64,000 nucleotides of DNA from Competibacter_A sp002352125 (GCA_035441325.1 DAOROA010000014.1:1-64000); one strand, 5' to 3'. Counted from the first letter of the stretch, positions 1 to 8,356 are shown. Notes: generated by a model from the letters alone, not told the origin. Made by a program: numbers and translations.

Positions 1-168
1 CGTCTTCAGCGGCCTGACGCTTGGCGTCTTCAGCGGCCTGACGCTTGGCGTCTTCGGCGGCCTGACGCTTGGCGTCTTCGGCGGCCCTGCGCTTGGCGTC
101 TTCAGCGGCTTGGCGCTTGGCGTCTTCAGCGGCTTGGCGCTTGGCGTCTTCGGCGGCTTGGCGTTTGG
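1..168. repeat. 24-bp tandem repeats in tolA (seven units)
   Basis: Seven consecutive 24-base units run from base 1 to 168 and may continue outside the window. Each encodes AAEDAKRQ or a close variant on the minus strand. Units differ by one to four bases, and a diverged 21-base unit follows at 169-189. This is a coding minisatellite in the helical TolA domain II, so unit number may vary between strains. Confidence 0.9.
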
Positions 169-535
169 CCTCGGCGGCTTGCTGTTTGGCTTCCTCGGCC
201 GCTTCGCGGCGCGCTTCTTCCTCTTTCTGACGACGGATTTCCGCTTGACGCCGTTCTTCGGCTTCACGTTCCGCTTGGGCCAGCCGTGCTTGCCGTACCG
301 CTTCTTCGCGTTGTCGGCGGCGTTCCTCTGCCGCCTGCCGTTCCAGTTCTTCTCGAATCGCGATTTCGTCGATCACTTCGGCCGGGATAGGTTCGACCTC
401 GGTTTGTTCGGAATGCAAAGCGTTGGTGGTAATGTTCAAGTTGATCAGCAAAAACACCAAGGCGAAAGCGTGTATGGCAACGGTAGCGACCGTCGCCACG
501 ATATCTTGATATTTTTCTCCACGGTCTGGTTGCAT
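1..535 (-). CDS. tolA: TolA, cell-envelope protein (3' end missing)
   Basis: TolA links the inner-membrane TolQ-TolR motor to TolB/Pal at the outer membrane during envelope constriction. The visible 178 residues start MQPDRGEKYQ and show a short cytoplasmic tail and one membrane helix at about residues 12-35. A long, highly charged Ala/Glu/Lys/Arg/Gln helix (domain II) follows and ends in repeated AAEDAKRQ units. The periplasmic domain III lies beyond base 1. The start ATG is 9 bases after the tolR stop, in the usual tolQ-tolR-tolA order. No stop codon is reached, so the gene is cut by the window edge. Identification rests on position and architecture. Confidence 0.85.
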   Translation of the reverse strand, partial: MQPDRGEKYQDIVATVATVAIHAFALVFLLINLNITTNALHSEQTEVEPIPAEVIDEIAIREELERQAAEERRRQREEAVRQARLAQAEREAEERRQAEIRRQKEEEARREAAEEAKQQAAEAKRQAAEDAKRQAAEDAKRQAAEDAKRRAAEDAKRQAAEDAKRQAAEDAKRQAAED

Positions 536-544
536 CAGTCGCCG

Positions 545-1000
545 CTAGGGTCGAATTGACGGCTCGTCGGGCGGTGCCGTGGACAAACCGACTTTAGTCG
601 CTCCCGCATTCCGCAAAACTGTCATTGCCTTGATAACTTCGTCGTACTTTAACTCGCGGTCCGCACGGACCAGCACCGGCGGTTGCGGCTTTCGACCCAA
701 ACGTTCGCGGATCTCCGCAAGGCGCGGCTCCAGGCTTTGGCAATTCACCGGCTGCGCTTTTTCCGAACCGACGTTCAAATGACAGGTGCCGTTTTGCTGC
801 ACTGATAGCACCAGAATTTCGGTTTCCTGATCCTTGATTTCAATTTTTTCTGCCGCCGCCTTGGGCAGATCCACCTCGACTCCCTGGTTGAGTAGGGGTG
901 CTGTGACCATGAAAATGACCAGCAACACCAACATCACATCGATGTATGGGACGATGTTGATTTCCGCCTTCAGGCGGCCATGTGAACTGCGTCGGGCCAT
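545..1000 (-). CDS. tolR: TolR, Tol-Pal inner-membrane protein
   Basis: TolR is the ExbD/TolR-family partner of TolQ and couples the proton motive force to TolA movement. The protein has 151 residues, usual for the family. It has a short cytoplasmic N-terminus, one membrane helix at about residues 15-36 carrying the conserved proton-relay Asp (YIDVML, Asp21), and a periplasmic domain. It starts 3 bases after the tolQ stop and ends 9 bases before tolA, so the three genes are almost certainly cotranscribed. Confidence 0.93.
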   Translation of the reverse strand: MARRSSHGRLKAEINIVPYIDVMLVLLVIFMVTAPLLNQGVEVDLPKAAAEKIEIKDQETEILVLSVQQNGTCHLNVGSEKAQPVNCQSLEPRLAEIRERLGRKPQPPVLVRADRELKYDEVIKAMTVLRNAGATKVGLSTAPPDEPSIRP

Positions 1001-1003
1001 GAT

Positions 1004-1726
1004 TTAACCTTGGGGCGCGGCGGTGCGAGCGGCATCTGCGTAGGTTTTACGCAAACTGTAGGATTGGCGCTGGAGGATATTGGAAAATTCCTCCATGAAC
1101 GTCTCGTAGCGATTGGCCAGCCGGTCGACTTCGTGAGCGTAGCGGTTGTAAAAAATCACCGCTGGAATCGCTGCGAACAAACCCATTGCAGTGGCGATTA
1201 GCGCTTCGGCAATGCCCGGCGCCACCTGCGCCAGCGTCGCTTGCTGCGCCAGCCCCAACGCCATGAACGCATTCATGATACCCCAGACCGTGCCGAACAG
1301 CCCGACATACGGGCTGGTGGAACCGGTGGTCGCCAACAAAGAGAGATACATCTCCACCTCGTCCAGTTCCCGCGAACCGGCCGCTCGCATCGCCCGCTGT
1401 GCGCCGCTGACCACCGATTCAGGATCCACGGTCGGTTGGGAGCGCAGGCGTAGGAATTCCTGGAAGCCGGCCAGAAAGATGGCTTCCATCCCCGCGACCA
1501 CCTCTTTTTGGCGGTTGATGCGCGCATACAGCGAGGCCAAATCGATCCCCGACCAGAAATCGTCCTCAAACTGGTCGGTAGCCCGTTTCGCGGACGCCAA
1601 CACTAAGCCTTTCTTGACGATTACCCACCACGATCCCAGCGAGACCAGCGCCAGCGCCAGCATGATCAATTGCACGACCAGGCTGGCGTTGGCGATCAAA
1701 CTCCAAAACGACGAATCATGGGTCAC
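1004..1726 (-). CDS. tolQ: TolQ, Tol-Pal proton channel subunit
   Basis: TolQ is the MotA/TolQ/ExbB-family subunit that forms the proton-driven inner-membrane motor with TolR. The start is placed at GTG 1726, whose bases overlap the ybgC stop (GTGA), giving 240 residues beginning VTHDSSFWSL. One membrane helix lies at about residues 14-38 and a pair at about 135-195 (FGTVWGIMNAF, GLFAAIPAVIFYNR). The reading frame stays open further upstream, but that part runs antiparallel to nothing conserved and lies inside ybgC in another frame, so it is not counted. The ybgC overlap suggests translational coupling. Confidence 0.93.
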   Translation of the reverse strand: MTHDSSFWSLIANASLVVQLIMLALALVSLGSWWVIVKKGLVLASAKRATDQFEDDFWSGIDLASLYARINRQKEVVAGMEAIFLAGFQEFLRLRSQPTVDPESVVSGAQRAMRAAGSRELDEVEMYLSLLATTGSTSPYVGLFGTVWGIMNAFMALGLAQQATLAQVAPGIAEALIATAMGLFAAIPAVIFYNRYAHEVDRLANRYETFMEEFSNILQRQSYSLRKTYADAARTAAPQG

Positions 1727-2136
1727 TTGATATTTCCCCCTATCTCCTCCATCAACCGCCGGGGAATCCGGCGCGTCCGGAAACTCTCGGCATCGATACA
1801 AGCAACTCTGACCCGCGCGCTGCACAGTGCTTCGGCAGAGGCGTCGCGTCGAATGGTTTGCTCGAACAGAAGGCTGGCGCCGCGCGTTTCCACCATTTCG
1901 CTCACGACCGCGAGCAGATCGTTGAATCGGGCTGGCCGGCGATAATCGACCGTCAGCGACCGTACCGCGAACATCAGCCGTTGTTCCTGGAGCAGCGCGT
2001 CCTGCTCGAAGCCGCGGGTGCGCAGCCATTCGGTGCGGGCACGTTCCATAAATTTTAGATAATTGGCGTAATAGACCACGCCACCGCTATCGGTGTCTTC
2101 GTAATAAACCCGCACAGGCCAGACAAATTTATCCAT
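1723..2136 (-). CDS. ybgC: YbgC, Tol-Pal-associated acyl-CoA thioesterase
   Basis: YbgC is a hot-dog-fold thioesterase of the 4-hydroxybenzoyl-CoA thioesterase class that is first gene of the tol-pal operon in many gammaproteobacteria. The 137 residues carry the signature YEDTDSGGVVYYANYLKF near the N-terminus, with the catalytic Asp at residue 16. The gene overlaps tolQ by 4 bases. The upstream neighbour would normally be ruvB, but here a plus-strand EF-hand gene lies between. Confidence 0.93.
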   Translation of the reverse strand: MDKFVWPVRVYYEDTDSGGVVYYANYLKFMERARTEWLRTRGFEQDALLQEQRLMFAVRSLTVDYRRPARFNDLLAVVSEMVETRGASLLFEQTIRRDASAEALCSARVRVACIDAESFRTRRIPRRLMEEIGGNIK

Positions 2137-2204
2137 CTTCCGCTATCATTCTTCGATGACGTTTAACTGAAGCTGAACCTACGTTAAGCCTTCGGAGAAC
2201 TTCG

Positions 2205-2633
2205 ATGCGCCCGCTCGTTCTATCGGCCCTGCTACTGGTCGTTCTGTCCGCCGCCGCCGCGGCACCATTGACTTTCGAAGAAGTCGATACCGATGGCGAT
2301 GGCCTGATCAGCGCCGACGAAGCCGCCAACGTCGAAGGGCTGGATTTCGACGCTGCCGACAGCGACAAAGATGGCACGCTCACCGTGGACGAATACGAAA
2401 TCGCCATAGAAGCACTGTCGCCACCTCCCGATACCGATGCCTCCAAAAGTGCCGAACCGACCGCGCCAGTACCCCCTTCCAGCCCGGTTAAGGCGCCTGC
2501 TTCGGCCGGTGGCAGCGCTGTAGCGCCTGCGTCGCCGAATCCGCCGGCCAAACCGCCAGCGGCTGGCACCCCGCCGGCAAACGGCGGTGCGGTATCGACT
2601 CCCGCGACACCCTCAGTTTCGGCCAAACCTTGA
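2205..2633 (+). CDS. Secreted EF-hand protein
   Basis: This is a 142-residue protein with a hydrophobic signal peptide (residues 1-20, cleavage near AAAAA-PL) and two EF-hand loops. Loop 1 is DTDGDGLISADE (28-39) and loop 2 is DSDKDGTLTVDE (52-63). Both have the acidic ligands and the closing Glu expected for calcium binding. From about residue 78 the protein is low-complexity and rich in Pro, Ala and Ser, like a periplasmic or wall-spanning linker. It is divergent from ybgC and its stop lies 4 bases from the ruvB stop. Its presence inside the conserved ruv-tol block is unusual. The function is not known. Confidence 0.8.
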   Translation: MRPLVLSALLLVVLSAAAAAPLTFEEVDTDGDGLISADEAANVEGLDFDAADSDKDGTLTVDEYEIAIEALSPPPDTDASKSAEPTAPVPPSSPVKAPASAGGSAVAPASPNPPAKPPAAGTPPANGGAVSTPATPSVSAKP

Positions 2634-2637
2634 TCCT

Positions 2638-3684
2638 CTAAGGCGCCGTACCGAGCAGGTCGCTGCTCGTCGTCGAGCTGTTGGCGGCGGCCAAGCCAAA
2701 ATGGCGATAGGCGTGGGCCGTCGCCACCCGGCCGCGTGGAGTGCGCATCAAAAAACCCTGCTGGATCAAAAACGGTTCCAGCACGTCCTCGATGGTGCCG
2801 CGCTCCTCGCCCAGCGCCGCCGCCAGCGTATCCAATCCTACCGGTCCACCGCCGAACTTGTCGATCATCAGCCACAGTAACCGGCGATCCTGTTCGTCGA
2901 AGCCGCACCCGTCCACTTTCAACATATCCAGCGCCAATTGTGCCACCTCGACGGTGATTCGACCGCCAGCGCGTACTTCGGCGAAATCGCGCACTCGCCG
3001 CAGCAATCGATTGGCGATGCGGGGCGTACCGCGCGAGCGCCGGCCGATCTCCATCGCGCCGCTAGGATAATCGGTCTCGATGGCGAGGATCCGCGCTGAT
3101 CGAGCGACGATCTCGGTTAGTTCCTCCGAGGTGTAAAATTCCAGCCGATGCACGATACCAAATCGGTCTCGCAACGGCGAAGTCAGCAAACCGGCGCGGG
3201 TGGTGGCACCGACCAACGTGAACGGCGGCAAATCCAGCTTGATCGACCGCGCCGCCGGTCCTTCGCCAATCAAGATGTCGATCTGGTAATCCTCCATCGC
3301 CGGATACAGCACTTCCTCCACCACTGGACTTAGCCGATGGATCTCGTCGATAAACAGCACATCGCGCGGTTCCAGGTTGGTGAGCAGGGCGGCCAAATCG
3401 CCGGGCCGCTCGATCACCGGCCCCGAGGTCTGGCGCAGGTTGACGCCCATCTCGGCGGCGACGATGTGCGCTAAGGTGGTCTTGCCCAACCCCGGTGGCC
3501 CGAACAACAGGACGTGATCCAGGGCCTCGCCGCGTGCTCTGGCGGCTTGAATGAAAATTTCCAATTGTTCGCGCAGCGCCAGTTGGCCGATGTACTCGCT
3601 TAGTCGCCGGGGGCGAACGGCGCGATCCAGCGTGGCATCCTCGCCGCTGGCAGCAGGAGAAATCAGGCGATCCGGTGGGTTCAT
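2638..3684 (-). CDS. ruvB: RuvB, Holliday junction branch-migration ATPase
   Basis: RuvB is the hexameric AAA+ motor that, with RuvA, drives branch migration of Holliday junctions. The 348 residues match the family length. Walker A is GPPGLGKTT at residues 62-70 and Walker B is VLFIDEIHRL near residue 112. The sensor region contains GATTRAGLLTSPLRDRFG and a winged-helix C-terminal domain follows. It is third in a yebC-ruvC-ruvA-ruvB run on the minus strand, with a 102-base gap after ruvA that may hold a separate promoter. Confidence 0.97.
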   Translation of the reverse strand: MNPPDRLISPAASGEDATLDRAVRPRRLSEYIGQLALREQLEIFIQAARARGEALDHVLLFGPPGLGKTTLAHIVAAEMGVNLRQTSGPVIERPGDLAALLTNLEPRDVLFIDEIHRLSPVVEEVLYPAMEDYQIDILIGEGPAARSIKLDLPPFTLVGATTRAGLLTSPLRDRFGIVHRLEFYTSEELTEIVARSARILAIETDYPSGAMEIGRRSRGTPRIANRLLRRVRDFAEVRAGGRITVEVAQLALDMLKVDGCGFDEQDRRLLWLMIDKFGGGPVGLDTLAAALGEERGTIEDVLEPFLIQQGFLMRTPRGRVATAHAYRHFGLAAANSSTTSSDLLGTAP

Positions 3685-3786
3685 GGCAGCGACGGTAGCG
3701 ATTTAGAGCGGTCTTGGCGGAGAGTGTAGAGCCAAACGACGGCGAATGGCGGCCGTTTTCCTCCGGTTGAACGGTGATCGATTCGG

Positions 3787-4395
3787 CTAACGACGTACGC
3801 TAGCTTGCAGCGCCTGACGGATGATCGCTTCGCTGGTCATCCCTTTGGGCTCGATAGCCTGCACCATTCGCGACGCTTCGGGCAGCTTGTAGCCCAACGC
3901 TACCAAAGCGCTGATGGCATCGTCCAACGGAGTCGTGGCTGGAGAAGCGATCGGGTCGCCCGGCGACGCCGTCGCGACCGCTTGCAATCCCAACTCGTCG
4001 ATGCGGTCGCGCATTTCGATAATCAGGCGCTCGGCGGTTTTTTTGCCGATCCCCGGCAAGCGAACCAGCGATGCGGTGTCGCCCTCGCGCACGCAGCGGC
4101 CGAACAGTTCCACGCTCATCCCGGACAAGATCAACAACGCTAAGCGCGGGCCGACGCCGGCGACGCGGATCAGGTTGCGGAACAAGCTGCGCTCGGCGGT
4201 ACTGGCGAAACCATACAGCGCGTGGGCATCCTCCCGCACTGCCAGATGGGTGTGTAGGGTCACTTCCGCGCCGATCTCCGGCAGGGTTTGGAACGTGGTC
4301 AGCGACGCTTCCAGTTCGTAGCCGACACCGTTGGCATCGATCATCAGATACGGCGGTTGTTTCCAGGCCAACAGTCCGCGCAAGCGGCCAATCAT
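3787..4395 (-). CDS. ruvA: RuvA, Holliday junction-binding subunit
   Basis: RuvA binds four-way junctions and recruits RuvB. The protein has 202 residues and starts MIGRLRGLLAWKQ at ATG 4395, which overlaps the ruvC stop in an ATGA arrangement. An OB-fold N-terminal domain is followed by helix-hairpin-helix motifs (VAGVGPRLALLILSG, LPGIGKKTAERLI) and a C-terminal RuvB-interacting domain after a Ser/Pro/Ala linker. The open frame upstream of 4395 lies within ruvC in another frame and is not part of the gene. Confidence 0.96.
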   Translation of the reverse strand: MIGRLRGLLAWKQPPYLMIDANGVGYELEASLTTFQTLPEIGAEVTLHTHLAVREDAHALYGFASTAERSLFRNLIRVAGVGPRLALLILSGMSVELFGRCVREGDTASLVRLPGIGKKTAERLIIEMRDRIDELGLQAVATASPGDPIASPATTPLDDAISALVALGYKLPEASRMVQAIEPKGMTSEAIIRQALQASVRR

Positions 4396-4922
4396 CGCCG
4401 CCTCCCGGCCAGTGCGACGGCCGCTCCCAAGCGTTGCTGGGTCTGCCGGGTGTGGCCGTGACAGATGGCTACCGCCAGCGCGTCGGCGGCGTCGGCGGGT
4501 GGCGCTTCCGGCAGGTTCAGTAGCAGCTTGACCATGTGTTGCACTTGAGTTTTGTCGGCCGCACCGCTGCCCACCACCGCCTGTTTGATGGCGCGCGGGG
4601 CGTATTCGCTGACCGGCAGTCCGGCCATCACCACCGCGCACAACGCCGCTCCCCGGGCTTGGCCCAGCTTGAGCGCCGAATCGGGATTGCGATGCACGAA
4701 AACCTGTTCGACCGCGATTTCCGCCGGTTGATGGGTTCGCACGATGGCCGTCACCGCCTCGAAGATGGTTTTCAACCGCTCCGGCAACGGCCGGCCGCTG
4801 GCGGTCTGGATGCAACCGCTGGCGACGTGGCGGTTGCGCGGCCCGTCCAGATCGATGATGCCGTAGCCGGTAATCCGCGAGCCAGGATCGATGCCCATCA
4901 GCCGGACCGTCGTCACGCTCAA
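4392..4922 (-). CDS. ruvC: RuvC, Holliday junction resolvase
   Basis: RuvC is the dimeric endonuclease that cleaves Holliday junctions. The N-terminal MGIDPGSRITGYGIID contains the first catalytic Asp, AVEQVFVHRNPDSALKLGQARG the catalytic Glu and DNA-contacting segment, and PADAADALAVAICH the C-terminal acidic cluster. The length of about 176 residues is normal. The start is either TTG 4922, overlapping the yebC stop, or GTG 4916. Both give nearly the same protein. It is translationally coupled to ruvA downstream. Confidence 0.95.
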   Translation of the reverse strand: MSVTTVRLMGIDPGSRITGYGIIDLDGPRNRHVASGCIQTASGRPLPERLKTIFEAVTAIVRTHQPAEIAVEQVFVHRNPDSALKLGQARGAALCAVVMAGLPVSEYAPRAIKQAVVGSGAADKTQVQHMVKLLLNLPEAPPADAADALAVAICHGHTRQTQQRLGAAVALAGRRR

Positions 4923-5662
4923 AGCTTCGCCAGAACGTCGTCGGGGATATCGGCGTTGGAGTAAACGTTTTGGGTGTCGTCCAAATCCTCTAGCATTTCC
5001 AGCAACTTGACCATCCTTTGGGCATCTTCGAAGCCGAGAGTGATATTGGACGCAGCGCGCTGGGTGACCTCGGCTTGTTCCGGTTCTAACCCGGCGGCGC
5101 GCATCGCATCCTGGACCGGAGCGAACGCGGCCGGCGCGGTCAGCACGTCCACCGATCCGTCCGGGTAGCTCACCACGTCGTCGGCGCCGGCCTCGATGGC
5201 GATTTCCATGATGTGGTCTTCATCGCAGCCGCTTGGATAGCTCAACACACCCTGTTCGTTGAACTGGAACGCCACCGAACCGCTGGTGCCCAGATTGCCG
5301 CCGCATTTGCTGAATGCATGGCGGACTTCTGCCACCGTGCGGTTGCGGTTGTCGGTCATGGCGTCCACCATCACCGCCACGCCGCCCGGACCGTAGCCTT
5401 CGTAACGGATTTCCTCGTATTCCACGCCTTCCAGCGAGCCGGTGCCGCGTTTGATGGCGCGATCGATGGTGTCCCTGGGCATGTTGGCGGTCAGTGCTTT
5501 GTCCATCGCCAGCCGCAACCGGGGATTGGCGCCCGGATCGCCGCCTCCCATGCGCGACGACACGGTGATCTCGCGGATCAGCCGGGTGAACAGTTTGCCG
5601 CGTTTGGCGTCTTGGGTGTTTTTCCGGTGCTGGATATTCGCCCATTTACTGTGTCCTGCCAT
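4919..5662 (-). CDS. yebC: YebC/PmpR-family protein (TACO1 homologue)
   Basis: The 247-residue protein begins MAGHSKWANIQHRKNTQDAKRGKLF, the hallmark N-terminus of the YebC/PmpR family. Members act as DNA-binding regulators or as ribosome-associated factors relieving stalling on proline-rich stretches. YEGYGPGGVAVMVDAMTDNRNRT is also conserved. It heads the yebC-ruvC-ruvA-ruvB operon and overlaps ruvC by 4 bases, as in most gammaproteobacteria. Confidence 0.95.
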   Translation of the reverse strand: MAGHSKWANIQHRKNTQDAKRGKLFTRLIREITVSSRMGGGDPGANPRLRLAMDKALTANMPRDTIDRAIKRGTGSLEGVEYEEIRYEGYGPGGVAVMVDAMTDNRNRTVAEVRHAFSKCGGNLGTSGSVAFQFNEQGVLSYPSGCDEDHIMEIAIEAGADDVVSYPDGSVDVLTAPAAFAPVQDAMRAAGLEPEQAEVTQRAASNITLGFEDAQRMVKLLEMLEDLDDTQNVYSNADIPDDVLAKL

Positions 5663-5697
5663 GCGAAGCCTCTTGCTTTGAAAATCTTGCTAAAAAA

Positions 5698-6363
5698 TCA
5701 GTTTATCACTTTGTCGTCCCGCTGCGCATGACGCGGATGGTGGAACCGGCTGGTCGCGAAGAACGCGCAGGCCTGGGTGACCGCAGCGGGATCCACCAAC
5801 ATTTGCATGTGGGAAACCGGTAGACAAATATGATCGGTCATGCCCGGCAATTGGGTTTCGACTACGGCAATCATGCCGTCGGATGGTTCTGGCATACCGG
5901 GAAACAACAGGCCGAACCCGACGTTCAAGGTTCCGGCGATCGAGCCCAAATGGTTTGGCGAAGTCCATGCCGGCGCGTCGCCCAACAGACCTCCTTCCAA
6001 ACCCCGACCCACGCACCCCCCTAGTCCGCTGCTGTGCATGACCTTGGCGGCGTAGCTGCCCTGATGCGGCGTGCCCATGGTCACCACACGTCCCGGCCGC
6101 TGTTTCGGGTAGTTGTGAAATAGGTACCTCACCACCAATCCGCCCATGCTGTGAGCCAGAAAATGAACGACCGGCGTATCCAGTCGATCGAGTAGCACTT
6201 GCAGGTCGTCGGCATTTTCTGCCGGTGATCGGGTCATGCTCGGATAGGAGTAATTCATGGTGTGGTAGCCCGACTGTTCCAGCCAGTATTCGAGCAGGCG
6301 CATCCACAAGCCGTGAACGTACAAACCGTGCACCAGCACTACCGTTTCCCGCTGTGCCGACAT
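5698..6363 (-). CDS. Alpha/beta hydrolase, lipase/acyltransferase-like
   Basis: This is a 221-residue alpha/beta hydrolase starting MSAQRETVVLVHGLYVHGLWM. It shows the oxyanion HG motif near residue 12, the nucleophile elbow AHSMGG, and a candidate catalytic His in LPVSHMQMLVD near the C-terminus. No signal peptide is seen, so it is probably cytoplasmic. The GTPHQGSYAAK segment is typical of PGAP1/triacylglycerol-lipase-like esterases. An in-frame ATG at 6399 exists, but 6363 fits the family better. It lies 35 bases upstream of yebC on the same strand. The substrate cannot be deduced. Confidence 0.8.
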   Translation of the reverse strand: MSAQRETVVLVHGLYVHGLWMRLLEYWLEQSGYHTMNYSYPSMTRSPAENADDLQVLLDRLDTPVVHFLAHSMGGLVVRYLFHNYPKQRPGRVVTMGTPHQGSYAAKVMHSSGLGGCVGRGLEGGLLGDAPAWTSPNHLGSIAGTLNVGFGLLFPGMPEPSDGMIAVVETQLPGMTDHICLPVSHMQMLVDPAAVTQACAFFATSRFHHPRHAQRDDKVIN

Positions 6364-6462
6364 CGTCGAATTTCTCCGCAAATTTTTCGTAAAGTGCATT
6401 CTAGCGAAATCCGAGAGTGCCCGTTTTCATCGTCTTGAAAAATTGCTGTCATCGACTTGTAA

Positions 6463-6505
6463 TAGTGTTAAATTGACACTAACATAAAGGTGTAGTTTGT
6501 ACACC
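6463..6505 (+). promoter_or_regulatory. Two palindromes upstream of nrtR-nadA (candidate NrtR operators)
   Basis: Two inverted repeats lie just upstream of nrtR. The first (6463-6481) has arms TAGTGTTAA and TTGACACTA, 8 of 9 pairs complementary. The second (6489-6505) has perfect arms GGTGTA and TACACC around GTTTG. They share a GTGT...ACAC core. The first contains TTGACA (6473-6478), which could be a -35 element. NrtR proteins commonly bind palindromes ahead of NAD genes. That these are its sites is inferred from position and symmetry only. Confidence 0.5.
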
Positions 6506-6519
6506 ATGCCGGAATCGAA

Positions 6520-7167
6520 ATGATGCTACCCCCAACCTTGCTGGCCATGACCATCGATGTCGTGCCGTTCGCCATCTGTGCTGAGCGGTTGGCAGTGCTG
6601 TTGGCGCGGCATTCGGCCGGCTGGAGATTGCCCGGTGGCTCCATCGGAGCGGACGAAGACTTGGACGCCGCCGCCCGGCGGCATCTGGTGGAACAGACCG
6701 AATTGGGCGAGGTGTATCTGGAACAGCTTTACACCTTTGGCCAGCCGGATCGCGATCCCGGACAACGGACGGTGGCGGTGGCCTATTACGCGTTGGTTCC
6801 CGCTGGCCGCCCACCGGTCGATGCTTTGCCCATCGCGGACCGCGTGCGCTGGGCGTCGGTGGATGCGCTGCCGGCGCTGACGCTGGACCACGGCGAAATC
6901 GTGGCGCTCGCTCACCGGCGGCTAGCTGCCAAACTGGCTTATTCCACCATCGCCCTGCAATTGATGCCGGAGCGCTTCACCCTGAGCGAATTGCAGGCGG
7001 TCCACGAAACCATCCTGGGCGAACCGCTGGACAAGCGCAATTTTCGCAAGCGCATTCTGGCGTTGGATTGTATCGAGGTGACCGGCGACATGGCGCGGCG
7101 TGGCGGCCATCGTCCGGCCAGGTTGTACCGGGCCAAGCGCCCCGGCCAAGTCGATTTCATCAAGTGA
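6520..7167 (+). CDS. nrtR: NrtR, Nudix-related transcriptional regulator of NAD metabolism
   Basis: This is a 215-residue protein with an N-terminal Nudix-fold domain (about 8-135) and a C-terminal winged-helix domain (about 145-210: FTLSELQAVHETILGEPLDKRNFRKRIL). The Nudix box is degenerate: the REUxEE core reads RHLVEQ, as expected for NrtR, which senses ADP-ribose without hydrolysing it. The ATG at 6520 is preceded by GGAA at short distance. nadA follows 30 bases downstream on the same strand, so regulator and target form a probable autoregulated operon. Confidence 0.88.
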   Translation: MMLPPTLLAMTIDVVPFAICAERLAVLLARHSAGWRLPGGSIGADEDLDAAARRHLVEQTELGEVYLEQLYTFGQPDRDPGQRTVAVAYYALVPAGRPPVDALPIADRVRWASVDALPALTLDHGEIVALAHRRLAAKLAYSTIALQLMPERFTLSELQAVHETILGEPLDKRNFRKRILALDCIEVTGDMARRGGHRPARLYRAKRPGQVDFIK

Positions 7168-7197
7168 CGCGACCGAGCCGGTCGCGGGAGAACAATT

Positions 7198-8280
7198 ATG
7201 AACGCAGTCGTTTCCGAGATCGTCGAGAAGGATCGTCGCCTATCGCCCCTGCAAGTGCCGCCCACCGTGATCGAAATGCTGGACGCCTCCGAGCGGGCAA
7301 GCCTGGTTGCGCGCATTCAACGCCTGTTGGTCGAGCAAGACGCTACGCTGGTCGCCCATTACTACACCTCGCCCGAATTGCAGGAACTGGCCGAGGCCAC
7401 CGGTGGCTACGTCTCGGATTCGCTGGATATGGCTCGCTTCGGCACCGAGTGCAAATCGCGCACTTTGGTCGTGGCTGGAGTGCGGTTCATGGGCGAAACG
7501 GCCAAGATTCTCAATCCCGAGAAGCGAGTGCTCATGCCCGATCTCCACGCCGAATGTTCGCTGGATTTGGGCTGTCCGGCCGATGAGTTCGCCGCGTTCT
7601 GCGACCAGCATCCCGACCGGACGGTAGTGGTCTACGCCAACACCAGCGCAGCGGTGAAGGCTCGTTCCGACTGGGTGGTGACGTCGGGTATCGCGCTGGA
7701 GCTGGTGCGCCATTTGGCGGAGCGCGGCGAAAAGCTGATCTGGGCGCCGGATCGGCACTTGGGCGCTTACGTCCAGCGCGAAACCGGGGTGGACATGCTG
7801 CTGTGGAGCGCGGCTTGCGTGGTGCACGAGGCGTTCAAAGCCGATGCATTGAAGAGGCTGCGCGCCGAACATCCCGACGCCAAGGTGCTAGTCCACCCGG
7901 AGTCGCCGCTGGATGTGATCGCGCAAGCCGATGTGGTGGGTTCGACCACGGGGCTGGTCGAGGCCGTGCGAAAATTGCCGGCGAAGAAATTTATCGTGGC
8001 CACCGACAACGGCCTGTTCCACAAGATGCAGCAGGTCGCGCCGGACAAGGTCTTTTTGGAGGCGCCCATCGCCGGCAAGGGTGCGACCTGCGTCAGTTGT
8101 GCGCATTGTCCGTGGATGGCGATGAACGGTCTGCGCAACCTCGCGCAAGTGCTGGAAACTGGCGCCAACGAAATCCTCATCGACGAAACGGTACGCGAGC
8201 GGGCGGTGCAGCCGATTCGCCGGCTGCTCGAATTTGCCAAACAGCGCAAACGGGTCGTGCTGGGCAATAACGACGCGTGA
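7198..8280 (+). CDS. nadA: Quinolinate synthase NadA
   Basis: NadA condenses iminoaspartate with dihydroxyacetone phosphate to quinolinate in de novo NAD synthesis, using a [4Fe-4S] cluster. The 360 residues contain the expected cluster cysteines: one in HAECSLDLGC, one in WSAACVVHEAF and one in CVSCAHCPWMAMNGL. Family stretches include LVAHYYTSPELQELAEATGGYVSDS in two parts and VLVHPESPLDV. It follows nrtR, which supports NrtR control of NAD synthesis. nadB and nadC are not adjacent. Confidence 0.97.
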   Translation: MNAVVSEIVEKDRRLSPLQVPPTVIEMLDASERASLVARIQRLLVEQDATLVAHYYTSPELQELAEATGGYVSDSLDMARFGTECKSRTLVVAGVRFMGETAKILNPEKRVLMPDLHAECSLDLGCPADEFAAFCDQHPDRTVVVYANTSAAVKARSDWVVTSGIALELVRHLAERGEKLIWAPDRHLGAYVQRETGVDMLLWSAACVVHEAFKADALKRLRAEHPDAKVLVHPESPLDVIAQADVVGSTTGLVEAVRKLPAKKFIVATDNGLFHKMQQVAPDKVFLEAPIAGKGATCVSCAHCPWMAMNGLRNLAQVLETGANEILIDETVRERAVQPIRRLLEFAKQRKRVVLGNNDA

Positions 8281-8356
8281 GAGGTTGCTTTGACGGGGGG
8301 CCGGCGATGGAGTTGGCGACGCCGGCCAGCCGCAGCGGAGTGTTGGTGCGGCCGCG

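Noticed and set aside
110..559. Plus-strand open frame of 149 codons with Phe/Gly/Leu-rich repeats
   Set aside because: It is antisense to tolA. The apparent repeats are the complement of the AAEDAKRQ minisatellite.
1727..2029. N-terminal extension of the tolQ frame to 2029
   Set aside because: This part lies inside ybgC in another frame and has no TolQ-like sequence. GTG 1726 overlapping the ybgC stop is the natural start.
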